DNA from: Actinomycetota bacterium
GTDB taxonomy: Bacteria > Actinomycetota > Actinomycetes > S36-B12
DNA: 14,826 bases
NCBI GenBank assembly: GCA_009700485.1
Contig: WLLZ01000040.1
Coordinates: 1 to 14,826 of the forward strand
Reading direction: 5' to 3'
The notes beneath the pieces were generated by a model that was not told the DNA's origin, searched no databases, and was given only the letters and a program-made list of their open reading frames with translations. Shown piece by piece: positions 6,313 to 13,289 of the stretch. Numbering within the stretch: position 1 is the first letter of the stretch; each line of letters starts with the position of its first letter. The position numbers and the translations under genes are program-made.

Positions 6313-7403
6313 GCGGACGTATCGGGATTGCCCAACGGCTCTATAAGGGTCAGGTCTCTTTCAATTTTGTGGGCAGGAGGCGGACTTGGTACGTCATTTC
6401 AGCCATCATTCTCTTAGTCTCAGTTGGGGCGCTAGTCTTTCGCGGCTTGAATCTTGGTATTGAGTTTCGGGGCGGTGCGGATTTTTCCATACCAAACGCA
6501 ACTTGCAGTATTGAGCAAGCCCGAACTGTTGCTGAGTCAAAGACCGGATCACAGGCGATCGTGACCTCTGCGGTAAATGGCACGATTAGGGTGCAAACCG
6601 AGTCGTTGACAGCTGACGAAAGCTCAGTGCTGGCCGGCGAGTTGGCCAATACTTGCGGGGTACCGAAAGGCGAAATCAAGGTTCAGGTGGTGGGTCCGAC
6701 TTGGGGCTCGGAGATCTCCAAGAAGGCCCTCCAAGCCCTAGTAGTCTTCTTATTGCTCGTATCGATATTCCTGTCGATATATTTTGAATGGCGAATGGCG
6801 GTCGCAGCGCTAGTTGCGCTGGCGCATGACTTAGTTATCACCATTGGAATATATGCACTCACCGGGCTTGAGGTCACCCCGGCGACGGTCATTGGTTTAT
6901 TAACTATTCTTGGGTTCTCGCTATATGACACCGTTGTGGTTTTTGACAAGGTCAAAGAGAACACCAGAAATATTGCTGGACAATCCGTCATGACATACAG
7001 CGAAGCAGCGAACTTGGCCCTAAACCAGACTTTGGTGCGAAGTATCAATACGTCAATCGTCGCACTATTGCCAGTTCTTGCGATCATTATTATCGGGGCG
7101 GGCCTACTAGGTGCGGGCACCTTGCTTGACCTATCGGTTGCTCTTGCGGTTGGGATGGCGGCCGGCACTTATTCATCTATTTTCATCGCGACACCTTTCC
7201 TTGCCCAATTGAAGGAGCATCAGCCGGAGTTGCGCTCACTCAACGCCCGTGTCAGTGCTCGACGGACTCAGGCAGGTAAGAGTCGTACTGCTGAGGCCGA
7301 GGGTGAAAATGTTGTTGGCACCGATGAGGTAACCACACTCATTGACGGTGCGCCACGGCAGCAACCGAAGCGAGTTAGCCGCTCACGTCGGTCTAAGTCC
7401 TAG
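6309..7403 (+). CDS. secF: Protein translocase subunit SecF
   Basis: SecF is the partner of SecD. It has 364 residues with TM1 at about 27-46, the GLNLGIEFRGGADFSI signature (46-61), an external P4 domain to about 135, and five further membrane helices between about 138 and 300. FSLYDTVVVFDKVKEN (203-218) is the hallmark; D207 aligns with the Asp important in E. coli SecF, and R244 in LVRSIN is conserved too. The C-terminal tail (about 310-364) is long, hydrophilic and very basic, ending in Arg/Ser/Lys-rich sequence, as in other actinobacteria; it faces the cytoplasm and may contact ribosomes or membrane lipid (inference). GGAGG at 6294-6298 precedes the ATG, which overlaps the secD stop. Confidence 0.97.
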   Translation: MSGRIGIAQRLYKGQVSFNFVGRRRTWYVISAIILLVSVGALVFRGLNLGIEFRGGADFSIPNATCSIEQARTVAESKTGSQAIVTSAVNGTIRVQTESLTADESSVLAGELANTCGVPKGEIKVQVVGPTWGSEISKKALQALVVFLLLVSIFLSIYFEWRMAVAALVALAHDLVITIGIYALTGLEVTPATVIGLLTILGFSLYDTVVVFDKVKENTRNIAGQSVMTYSEAANLALNQTLVRSINTSIVALLPVLAIIIIGAGLLGAGTLLDLSVALAVGMAAGTYSSIFIATPFLAQLKEHQPELRSLNARVSARRTQAGKSRTAEAEGENVVGTDEVTTLIDGAPRQQPKRVSRSRRSKS

Positions 7404-7410
7404 CTCTAAA

Positions 7411-7416
7411 TAGATT
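7411..7416 (+). promoter_or_regulatory. Candidate -10 element for apt
   Basis: TAGATT fits TANNNT and lies nine bases before the apt GTG. The apt start has no Shine-Dalgarno sequence, so a start on or just before the GTG (leaderless or nearly so) would explain translation. The motif also contains the in-frame stop that limits apt upstream. No -35 is seen, and read-through from secF is an alternative. Confidence 0.3.
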
Positions 7417-7425
7417 GTTGACCAA

Positions 7426-7971
7426 GTGTCGCTAGTCGAGCCAGCGGTTGAGGATGCACTGCGTAGGCGAATTCGAGTAATTGACAATTGGCCGCAGGAA
7501 GGCGTGTCCTTTCAAGATTTGACCGGTTTGATGGCTGACCCGGTGACCTTTGCCTTAGTGGTCTCGGAGATGGCGAAAACTCTGGGCTCGGAGACAATTG
7601 ATGATGTCGCCGGTATCGAGGCTCGTGGCTTCCCATACGGAGCCGCACTAGCGCATTCATGTAATGCGGGGTTCGTCACCCTCAGAAAGCCTGGCAAGTT
7701 ACCCGGGCCGGTCCACTCGGTTGCCTACGACTTGGAGTACGGATCCACCACTTTGCAATTGCACACCCACGCGCTTGGCCAGGGGCGTCGAGTCGTCCTT
7801 GTTGATGATGTGCTGGCTACCGGTGGTACTGCAGCAGCCGGAGTCGACCTTATTCGGCGCACCGGTGCTGAAGTTGTCGCCGTCGTATTGGTCATGGAGA
7901 TCCCGATCCTTGGGGGTCGTGGCAGGCTCGAAGCGCTCGGAGTCAACGTGCACGCACTGCTCACCGCCTAG
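7426..7971 (+). CDS. apt: Adenine phosphoribosyltransferase
   Basis: The enzyme joins adenine to PRPP to give AMP and pyrophosphate in purine salvage. The 181 residues match the family. The PRPP-binding loop VVLVDDVLATGGT is at 123-135, with VAGIEARGFPYGAALA at 61-76 and FVTLRKPGKLPG at 83-94, all diagnostic of Apt among phosphoribosyltransferases; GVSFQDLTGLM (26-36) is the usual N-terminal motif (GI.F.D.T). GTG 7426 is the only reasonable start because an in-frame TAG lies at 7411-7413. No Shine-Dalgarno is evident. The gene sits between secF and rel, as in mycobacteria. Pairing of a purine PRPP enzyme with the ppGpp enzyme is conserved, and nucleotide-salvage phosphoribosyltransferases are known ppGpp targets in some bacteria; that link is not shown here. 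Confidence 0.96.
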   Translation: MSLVEPAVEDALRRRIRVIDNWPQEGVSFQDLTGLMADPVTFALVVSEMAKTLGSETIDDVAGIEARGFPYGAALAHSCNAGFVTLRKPGKLPGPVHSVAYDLEYGSTTLQLHTHALGQGRRVVLVDDVLATGGTAAAGVDLIRRTGAEVVAVVLVMEIPILGGRGRLEALGVNVHALLTA

Positions 7972-7977
7972 CACCCG

Positions 7978-7983
7978 TAGACT
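7978..7983 (+). promoter_or_regulatory. Candidate -10 element for rel
   Basis: TAGACT lies in the 67-base gap after apt. A start about seven bases downstream would give a leader of roughly 49 bases before the rel GTG, which has its own GGGAG (8029-8033). No convincing -35 element is seen. Confidence 0.35.
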
Positions 7984-8038
7984 GGCAGCGCGTACAGATC
8001 GAAGTGTCTATCTATCAGTCCTGCTATTGGGAGCGTCT

Positions 8039-10315
8039 GTGGCCAAGGAAGCACCGCTGACCACGGAGCTGGCTTCGCCGCCGGCTTCGGTCACGGTTGT
8101 GTCTTCAGGCTTTCGATCCAGAGTTGCCCGATTGGCTGGGATTCAGCGCCGTGCGCACCCAGAACTTGAGCCGCTATTTCGAACGCTGCGCCAGTACCAT
8201 CCGAAATCAGATGTCCGCATGGTGGAGCGTGCTTATGAGATGGCTGAATATCTGCACCGAGAGCAAACCCGCATGTCGGGGGAGATGTACATCACTCATC
8301 CATTGGCGGTCGCGACGATTCTTGCCGATCTGGGCATGACCGCACCGACCCTTGCAGCGGCGCTGTTGCACGACACGGTTGAGGACACTGGTTACTCGTT
8401 AGATGCGCTGCGGGAGGATTTTGGCGACGAGATCGCCCAATTGGTTGATGGCGTGACCAAGTTGGATCGAGTTAAATACGGCGAGTCGTCTGCTTCGGAG
8501 ACCGTCCGCAAAATGGTCATCGCGATGGCGCGTGACATTCGGGTGCTGGTGATCAAGCTAGCCGATCGCCTACACAATATGCGCACCCTGCGCTTCATGC
8601 CCGAAGATAAGCAGCAGAAGAAGGCGCGCGAGACTCTTGAGATCTACGCCCCACTCGCGCATCGGTTGGGCATAAATGCGGTCAAGTGGGAACTAGAAGA
8701 CTTAGCATTCGCCACCATGCACCCGAAGATGTACGACGAAATCGTACAACTCGTGGGCCAGCGGGCGCCGTCGCGCGATCAATTGCTTTCGGTAATTATT
8801 GATGAAATCGACGCGGATTTGCGCAGGGGGAAGTTGCGCGCCGTGGTCAGTGGCCGCCCGAAACATTATTACTCTGTCTATCAAAAGATGATTGTGCGCG
8901 GTCGTGATTTCGCGGAGATCTATGACCTACTCGGCGTGCGCATCCTTGTTGAAAGTGTGCGCGATTGCTACGCGGTACTCGGTGTAATTCACGCTAAGTG
9001 GAGTCCGGTGCCAGGGCGCTTTAAGGATTTTATCGCAATGCCGAAGTTCAATATGTATCAGTCATTGCATACAACCGTAATTGGCCCTGAAGGCAAACCT
9101 GTTGAGCTGCAGATTCGAACTCAAGAAATGCATCGCTCTGCTGAATTCGGAGTCGCGGCTCACTGGCGCTACAAGCAGCAAGATGTTGGTGGAAAATCCG
9201 GTCCCGATGATTTTGGTTGGCTACGCCAGTTGATGGAGTGGCAACGTGAGACCGAAGACCCCGACGAGTTCATGGATTCTTTGCGTTATGACCTGAGTTC
9301 CTCTGAGGTTTATGTTTTCACTCCGAAAGGTGATGTGGTCGCATTACCGAGTAAGGCCACCCCGGTGGACTTTGCCTACTCAGTACATACCGAAGTGGGC
9401 CACCGCTGTGTAGGAGCACGCGTCAATGGCAAGTTGGTGCCCCTCGAGTCAACCTTAGACAACGGCGATGTAGTGGAGATTTTCACTTCCAAAGCCGAAG
9501 GTGCCGGTCCCAGCCTTGACTGGGTTTCTTTCGTTGCATCTCCGCGAGCCAAAAGCAAGATTAAGGCGTGGTTCTCAAAGGAGCGGCGCGAGGAGGCCGT
9601 CGAGACAGGCAAGGACGCGATCGTGCGGGCAATGCGCAAGCAGGGCCTACCACTGCAGCGCCTAATGACCAATCAGTCACTTCAGAACATCGCCGCAGGC
9701 TTACACCAAACCGATGTAAGTGCACTTTATGCGTCGGTGGGTGAAGGTCGGATTTCTGCGGCCACGATCGTACAACGATTAGTTGATGCAGCGGGCGGTG
9801 TCGATGGGGCGGCGGACGATGCCGCTGAGGGCATTAATCCGGCGAATTTACGGCAGCGTGCTCGAACCTCGGGTGATGTAGGGGTAGTCGTTAAGGGCGT
9901 TGATGATGTCTGGATTAAATTGGCCCGATGCTGCACCCCGGTACCCGGTGATGCCATTCTCGGGTTTGTAACTCGTGGATCTGGGGTATCAGTTCACCGC
10001 AATGACTGCGTAAATATTCCCGGACTTCAAGGGGAGCCGGAGCGAATAGTCGAAGTTACCTGGGCACCAACTGCCACAAGTGTTTTCTTGGTGAACATTC
10101 AAGTGGAAGCCTTAGACCGCGCAAGGTTATTGAGTGACGTGACTAGAACACTCTCGGATACCCACGTAAATATCCTGAGCGCATCGGTTACGACTTCACG
10201 CGATCGCATCGCGCTTTCGCGCTTTACCTTCGAAATGGCCGACCCCAAGCACCTAGGGTCGGTACTCAAGGCGGTTCGTAGTGTTGAAGGCGTGTACGAC
10301 GCCTACCGAGTGTGA
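8039..10315 (+). CDS. rel: Bifunctional (p)ppGpp synthetase/hydrolase Rel (RelA/SpoT homologue)
   Basis: Rel makes and degrades the alarmone (p)ppGpp. Starting at GTG 8039 (GGGAG five bases upstream) gives 758 residues, a normal length; the open frame reaches back into apt but that part is a shadow. The HD hydrolase domain has YITHP (H87), LLHDTVEDTG (H111, D112, E115, D116) and VIKLADRLHNMRTL (171-184). The synthetase has SGRPKHYYSVYQKM (271-284), RFKDFIAMPK (327-336), YQSLHT (340-345) and VELQIRT (355-361). RFKD is the RxKD form found in bifunctional enzymes, unlike the ExDD of synthetase-only RelA. The TGS domain is about 423-484, a conserved Cys segment ARCCTPVPGD is at 629-638, and an ACT domain ends the protein (about 683-758). 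Both active sites appear intact. It converges with the DUF349 gene after only nine bases. Confidence 0.97.
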   Translation: MAKEAPLTTELASPPASVTVVSSGFRSRVARLAGIQRRAHPELEPLFRTLRQYHPKSDVRMVERAYEMAEYLHREQTRMSGEMYITHPLAVATILADLGMTAPTLAAALLHDTVEDTGYSLDALREDFGDEIAQLVDGVTKLDRVKYGESSASETVRKMVIAMARDIRVLVIKLADRLHNMRTLRFMPEDKQQKKARETLEIYAPLAHRLGINAVKWELEDLAFATMHPKMYDEIVQLVGQRAPSRDQLLSVIIDEIDADLRRGKLRAVVSGRPKHYYSVYQKMIVRGRDFAEIYDLLGVRILVESVRDCYAVLGVIHAKWSPVPGRFKDFIAMPKFNMYQSLHTTVIGPEGKPVELQIRTQEMHRSAEFGVAAHWRYKQQDVGGKSGPDDFGWLRQLMEWQRETEDPDEFMDSLRYDLSSSEVYVFTPKGDVVALPSKATPVDFAYSVHTEVGHRCVGARVNGKLVPLESTLDNGDVVEIFTSKAEGAGPSLDWVSFVASPRAKSKIKAWFSKERREEAVETGKDAIVRAMRKQGLPLQRLMTNQSLQNIAAGLHQTDVSALYASVGEGRISAATIVQRLVDAAGGVDGAADDAAEGINPANLRQRARTSGDVGVVVKGVDDVWIKLARCCTPVPGDAILGFVTRGSGVSVHRNDCVNIPGLQGEPERIVEVTWAPTATSVFLVNIQVEALDRARLLSDVTRTLSDTHVNILSASVTTSRDRIALSRFTFEMADPKHLGSVLKAVRSVEGVYDAYRV

Positions 10316-10324
10316 GCTTTACAA

Positions 10325-11641
10325 CTAGACAGCGTGGGTGAGTGACCCGAATTCACTTGCCGCAGCCTGCGCTGCCCTTAGGAGCGCGGTGGTTTGCTCG
10401 ATGGCGGAATCAAGTTTGGCAACTTCGCGGTCATTGCCACTGGCTGCTGCCTTAGCACGTTTCACTTCCAATTTAGCGATGCCATCGGAAAAGACATTCG
10501 CGGTTGATTCGGCCCTTGCGCGGGCCTCGGGGTTGGATTTCTTCCAGGATTCGGATTCGTCCTTGCGCAGTGCCTCATCGACTTTACGAAGGCGCGCATC
10601 GAGTCGTTCGCTTTCACCACGTGGGAGGTCTCCGACTTTCTCCCAGCGTTCGTGAATCCCACGAAGTGCGGACTTCGCGGCCTTGTAATCGGTGATGGGT
10701 AAAAGCGCTTCGGCCTCTGATGCCAATAATTCCTTCTCGGCGACATTTGGTCGAAGTGCATCCTCGGCCTGTGCTTCAGCGGCCACCTTGGCGGTGAAGA
10801 ACGCGTCCTGTGCCGACTTAAATCGCTTCCAGAGTTTGTCCTCATCACTTCGCCCGGCGCGCGGGGCGGCCTTCCAATCGTTCATTAAATCGCGAATCTG
10901 CTTGCTGGTAGCGACCCAGTCGGTTGAAGTCGCCAAAGTTTCTGCTTTCGCGATGAGTTCGCGTTTGCGGGTCACCGCAATCTTATGCTCGGCATCGGCT
11001 TCGGCGAAGTGTTGACGTCGGCGTTTATCGAATCCCGTGCGTGCCGCGCTGATGCGCTTCCAAAGGGCCTGTTCGGTGGCTCGGTCGGTACGCGGTAGGG
11101 CTTTCCACTCTTCAATCATCTTTGCGAAACGTTCACTGGACTGCTTCCAGGATGTCGATGGGCCAAGCTTTTCGGCCTCTGCGGCGAGGGCCTCACGTGC
11201 GGATGTGGCCTCGGCGCGCAAGGCGGCCCGCTTCTCGGCAACGGCGGCGCGCACTGTCACGATGTTCTCGGCTACACCATCACATTTAATCCCCAGCGCG
11301 GTTACATCGCCGATAAAGGCGCGCGCAGCAAGTGCTTCGCGGACTTTCACAAGAACGGTCTGAGCCTGCTCTGGAGTTGCCCGGCCATCTGCCAAGCGGG
11401 CGGCGATTAGTTCAATCTCTACCACTAAGTCTTCATATTTGCGCTGGAAGAAGGCGAGACCCGCTGCCGGCGGCCCGGCAGCCCATTGGCCAATTTTGAC
11501 TTCGCCTTCAGGGGCGAGCAGGTATACGGTGCCATCGGCTTCAACCCGGCCGAAAGGGGAGGGTGGGGGAGCCGGTGCGGCCGGTACCGGTCGCAACATG
11601 GCAGGGGTCGGCATCGGGGTCGGCCCGGTGGGGTCGGCCAT
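10325..11641 (-). CDS. DUF349 repeat protein (unknown function)
   Basis: This 438-residue soluble protein starts with a Pro-rich segment (5-29), a short region with VEADGTVYLLAPEGEVKIGQW (33-53), and then long charged, Ala/Glu/Lys/Arg-rich helices. Three DUF349 repeats are visible: about 164-206 (W165, W179, W194), 242-281 (W242, W256, W271) and 318-357 (weaker, W333). Each has the pattern W-K/E-x...P-R...L-W-K-R-F. No enzyme motif, signal peptide or membrane segment is present. Proteins of this kind sit beside rel and the cyclophilin gene in many actinobacteria, from memory, but I know of no established function. The start ATG has only a modest AGG-rich site upstream, within a GGTGCACC palindrome. 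It probably follows the cyclophilin gene in one minus-strand transcript, 85 bases downstream. Confidence 0.85.
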   Translation of the reverse strand: MADPTGPTPMPTPAMLRPVPAAPAPPPSPFGRVEADGTVYLLAPEGEVKIGQWAAGPPAAGLAFFQRKYEDLVVEIELIAARLADGRATPEQAQTVLVKVREALAARAFIGDVTALGIKCDGVAENIVTVRAAVAEKRAALRAEATSAREALAAEAEKLGPSTSWKQSSERFAKMIEEWKALPRTDRATEQALWKRISAARTGFDKRRRQHFAEADAEHKIAVTRKRELIAKAETLATSTDWVATSKQIRDLMNDWKAAPRAGRSDEDKLWKRFKSAQDAFFTAKVAAEAQAEDALRPNVAEKELLASEAEALLPITDYKAAKSALRGIHERWEKVGDLPRGESERLDARLRKVDEALRKDESESWKKSNPEARARAESTANVFSDGIAKLEVKRAKAAASGNDREVAKLDSAIEQTTALLRAAQAAASEFGSLTHAV

Positions 11642-11664
11642 AGGTGCACCTGCCTTACGGTTGG

Positions 11665-11680
11665 CGATCAGGAGTGATCG
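11665..11680. repeat. Inverted repeat CGATCA-GGAG-TGATCG between cyclophilin and DUF349 genes
   Basis: Perfect 6-bp arms around a 4-base loop, in the 85-base gap. On the minus strand, in which both flanking genes are read, no T-run follows, so it is not a standard terminator. It could be an operator for the DUF349 gene, a weak processing hairpin, or chance. Confidence 0.4.
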
Positions 11681-11726
11681 GATTTATTTGGTCTTCGGTC
11701 TCTGGGTACAGACGTTACCGGGCCAC

Positions 11727-12542
11727 TTACCCCGCTTGTGCCGTGGCTGTCTCAATCGTTATCGACCGACTTGGGGCCCCATCGGAGCCGCCATCGGTCA
11801 CCCCAGCCGCGGCTACCCCGCGCAATAGCTCAAGGCCCGAGGTGACAGTGCCCCAAATGGTGTATCCGGAAGGCAAGGTGGTGTCCTCATACACGAGGAA
11901 AAACTGGGATCCGCTGGTGCCGGGACCGGCATTTGCCATGGCCACTGAACCCGCGGGGTAGTTTGCGGCCCCCTCGCCCGGGAGGTTCTCGTCTGGTACT
12001 TGGTAGCCGGGGCCTCCGGTGCCGTCACCCTTTGGATCTCCGCATTGCAGGACGAAAATACCCGCGGTGGTTAGCCGGTGGCAGGCCACCGAGTCGTAGA
12101 AGCCCTGCTCGACTAAGAAAATCTCCGAGGCAACTGTCAACGGTGCCTGATCTGGCAGGGTCTCAATGACAATGTCACCGCAGTTGGTGGTCAAGGTGAT
12201 CTTGGCGGGCTTACTCGAAAGTGGTGAAGCAGGGGGTGCGGTGGCCCAGGTCAGGTTGTCGGGGCGGGCGGGCCCCGCAGGGGTGCAGGTCAAGCCGGCG
12301 GGGGCGGCACTGGCCATCGCGGAAGCCAAGGCCGAGGCGGCCGCGGCTCCATCGACCGGCTCGCTCTTATTGTTTTGACTAATGAAGACAAAAGCCACTG
12401 AGCCGGCCACGAGCACCAAAACCACCGCAGCGGCGATGATCTTTTGGCGCCGGGCACGGCGCTTTGAGCTGACCGCTCGCCGCTCCTGCTGCCGCTCGTA
12501 CTTCTCTCGGGCCAATTGCCGCTCACGCTCATTACTTGCCAT
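11727..12542 (-). CDS. Membrane-anchored cyclophilin-type peptidyl-prolyl cis-trans isomerase
   Basis: Cyclophilins catalyse Xaa-Pro cis/trans isomerisation and act as folding helpers. The 271 residues have a highly charged, basic cytoplasmic N-terminus (1-34), one membrane helix (about 35-55) with no lipobox, an Ala/Ser-rich linker, and an external cyclophilin domain from about 114. Landmark residues are CHRL (R156, catalytic Arg), FVLQCGD (F163, Q166), and GSQFFLVYED (Q213, F215). The position matching His126 of human CypA is Tyr (Y227 in SGYTIWGTV), which I also recall in related bacterial forms. Four cysteines (86, 121, 154, 167) are on the external side and could pair. It is the counterpart of the ppiB-like gene next to relA and hisS in mycobacteria. 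Its ATG lies six bases after a TAGACT, suggesting a leaderless mRNA. Confidence 0.93.
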   Translation of the reverse strand: MASNERERQLAREKYERQQERRAVSSKRRARRQKIIAAAVVLVLVAGSVAFVFISQNNKSEPVDGAAAASALASAMASAAPAGLTCTPAGPARPDNLTWATAPPASPLSSKPAKITLTTNCGDIVIETLPDQAPLTVASEIFLVEQGFYDSVACHRLTTAGIFVLQCGDPKGDGTGGPGYQVPDENLPGEGAANYPAGSVAMANAGPGTSGSQFFLVYEDTTLPSGYTIWGTVTSGLELLRGVAAAGVTDGGSDGAPSRSITIETATAQAG

Positions 12543-12548
12543 CCGCGG

Positions 12549-12554
12549 AGTCTA
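12549..12554 (-). promoter_or_regulatory. -10 element of the cyclophilin gene (leaderless geometry)
   Basis: The minus strand reads TAGACT-CCGCGG-ATG, with the -10 ending six bases before the start codon, so transcription should begin at the ATG itself. No Shine-Dalgarno exists in this space, which supports a leaderless mRNA. It is back to back with the hydrolase promoter in the same 49-base gap. Confidence 0.6.
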
Positions 12555-12578
12555 TTCGCCCGCAAATTGGCACAGCAC

Positions 12579-12584
12579 TAGGCT
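12579..12584 (+). promoter_or_regulatory. -10 element of the hydrolase-hisS-aspS transcript (leaderless geometry)
   Basis: TAGGCTTCCCAAGGTG places the -10 seven bases before GTG 12592, so transcription is expected at the start codon. A weak -35 candidate TTCGCC (12555-12560) lies 18 bp upstream. No Shine-Dalgarno is available for this GTG. Confidence 0.6.
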
Positions 12585-12591
12585 TCCCAAG

Positions 12592-13287
12592 GTGTTCATC
12601 GCAGGCTTTCCGGCAGGACCATGGGCTACTAATTGCTATGTGATCGCGAGCGGCCCCGGCCAGCCCTGCTTAATCGTGGATCCAGGCCAAGGCAGTATCG
12701 ACGGGGTAGCCGAAATCGTGCGGGAGCAGCGGCTCTTGCCGGTGGCCGTTCTGCTAACGCACGGACATATTGATCATGTTTGGTCCGTGGCGCCGGTGGC
12801 CTCCGGGTTCGGCATACCTGCACTTATTCACGCCGACGACCGTTACCGACTCGCCGACCCGATCAGCCAAACCCCGAGTATGGGCCGCGAGCAACTTTTG
12901 GCCATGACTAAAGGGGCACTTGAGTTAACAGAGCCCGATGAGGTTCGAGTATTTGTTGATCAGGAAGTCTTGGACTTCGCCGGTCTTGGGTTACGGGTTG
13001 AGCACGCACCCGGCCACACCGAAGGTTCGGTGGTCTTCCAGATCGCAGGCCCGGAGGCGCCCATCATGTTAAGTGGAGACCTACTTTTCGCCGGATCAAT
13101 TGGACGTACCGACCTACCAGGTGGTGATCAGGTGGCCATGGAGCGTTCGCTAGCGCGGGTAGTTTTGGGCTCGGCTGATGCAACCGTGGTGCTGCCAGGT
13201 CATGGGCCGCAAACCACAATCGGGGTTGAGCGTGCCACCAATCCTTATCTGACCGCGTTCACGGAGCCACCAAGGCGAGGTATGTAG
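12592..13287 (+). CDS. Metallo-beta-lactamase-fold hydrolase (glyoxalase II-like)
   Basis: This 231-residue cytoplasmic enzyme has all landmarks of the glyoxalase II branch of the metallo-beta-lactamase fold. The zinc motif THGHIDH is at 56-62 (H57, H59, D61, H62), with further ligands H142 (APGHTEGS), D163 (SGDLLFAGSIGRTD) and H204 (LPGHGP). The start is GTG 12592, giving the N-terminus MFIAGFPAGPWATNCYV that is typical of the actinobacterial orthologues; the longer open frame upstream runs across the divergent cyclophilin gene and is not credible. Orthologues next to hisS (Rv2581c in M. tuberculosis) are annotated as glyoxalase II, but actinobacteria generally use mycothiol rather than glutathione, so the true thioester substrate is unknown. 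Two bases separate its stop from the hisS ATG. Confidence 0.93.
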   Translation: MFIAGFPAGPWATNCYVIASGPGQPCLIVDPGQGSIDGVAEIVREQRLLPVAVLLTHGHIDHVWSVAPVASGFGIPALIHADDRYRLADPISQTPSMGREQLLAMTKGALELTEPDEVRVFVDQEVLDFAGLGLRVEHAPGHTEGSVVFQIAGPEAPIMLSGDLLFAGSIGRTDLPGGDQVAMERSLARVVLGSADATVVLPGHGPQTTIGVERATNPYLTAFTEPPRRGM

Positions 13288-13289
13288 TA

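Noticed and set aside
7664..8038. Upstream extension of the rel frame into apt
   Set aside because: It overlaps the apt coding region out of frame and has no RSH similarity. GTG 8039 has GGGAG at proper spacing and gives a normal Rel length.
10313..10330. Bidirectional terminator between rel and the DUF349 gene
   Set aside because: Only nine bases separate the convergent stops and I see no stem with a T-run. Termination must use another mechanism or run into the opposite gene.
12382..12591. 70-residue extension of the hydrolase upstream of GTG 12592
   Set aside because: It is antisense to the start of the cyclophilin gene, and the family N-terminus begins at GTG 12592, right after a matching -10 element.
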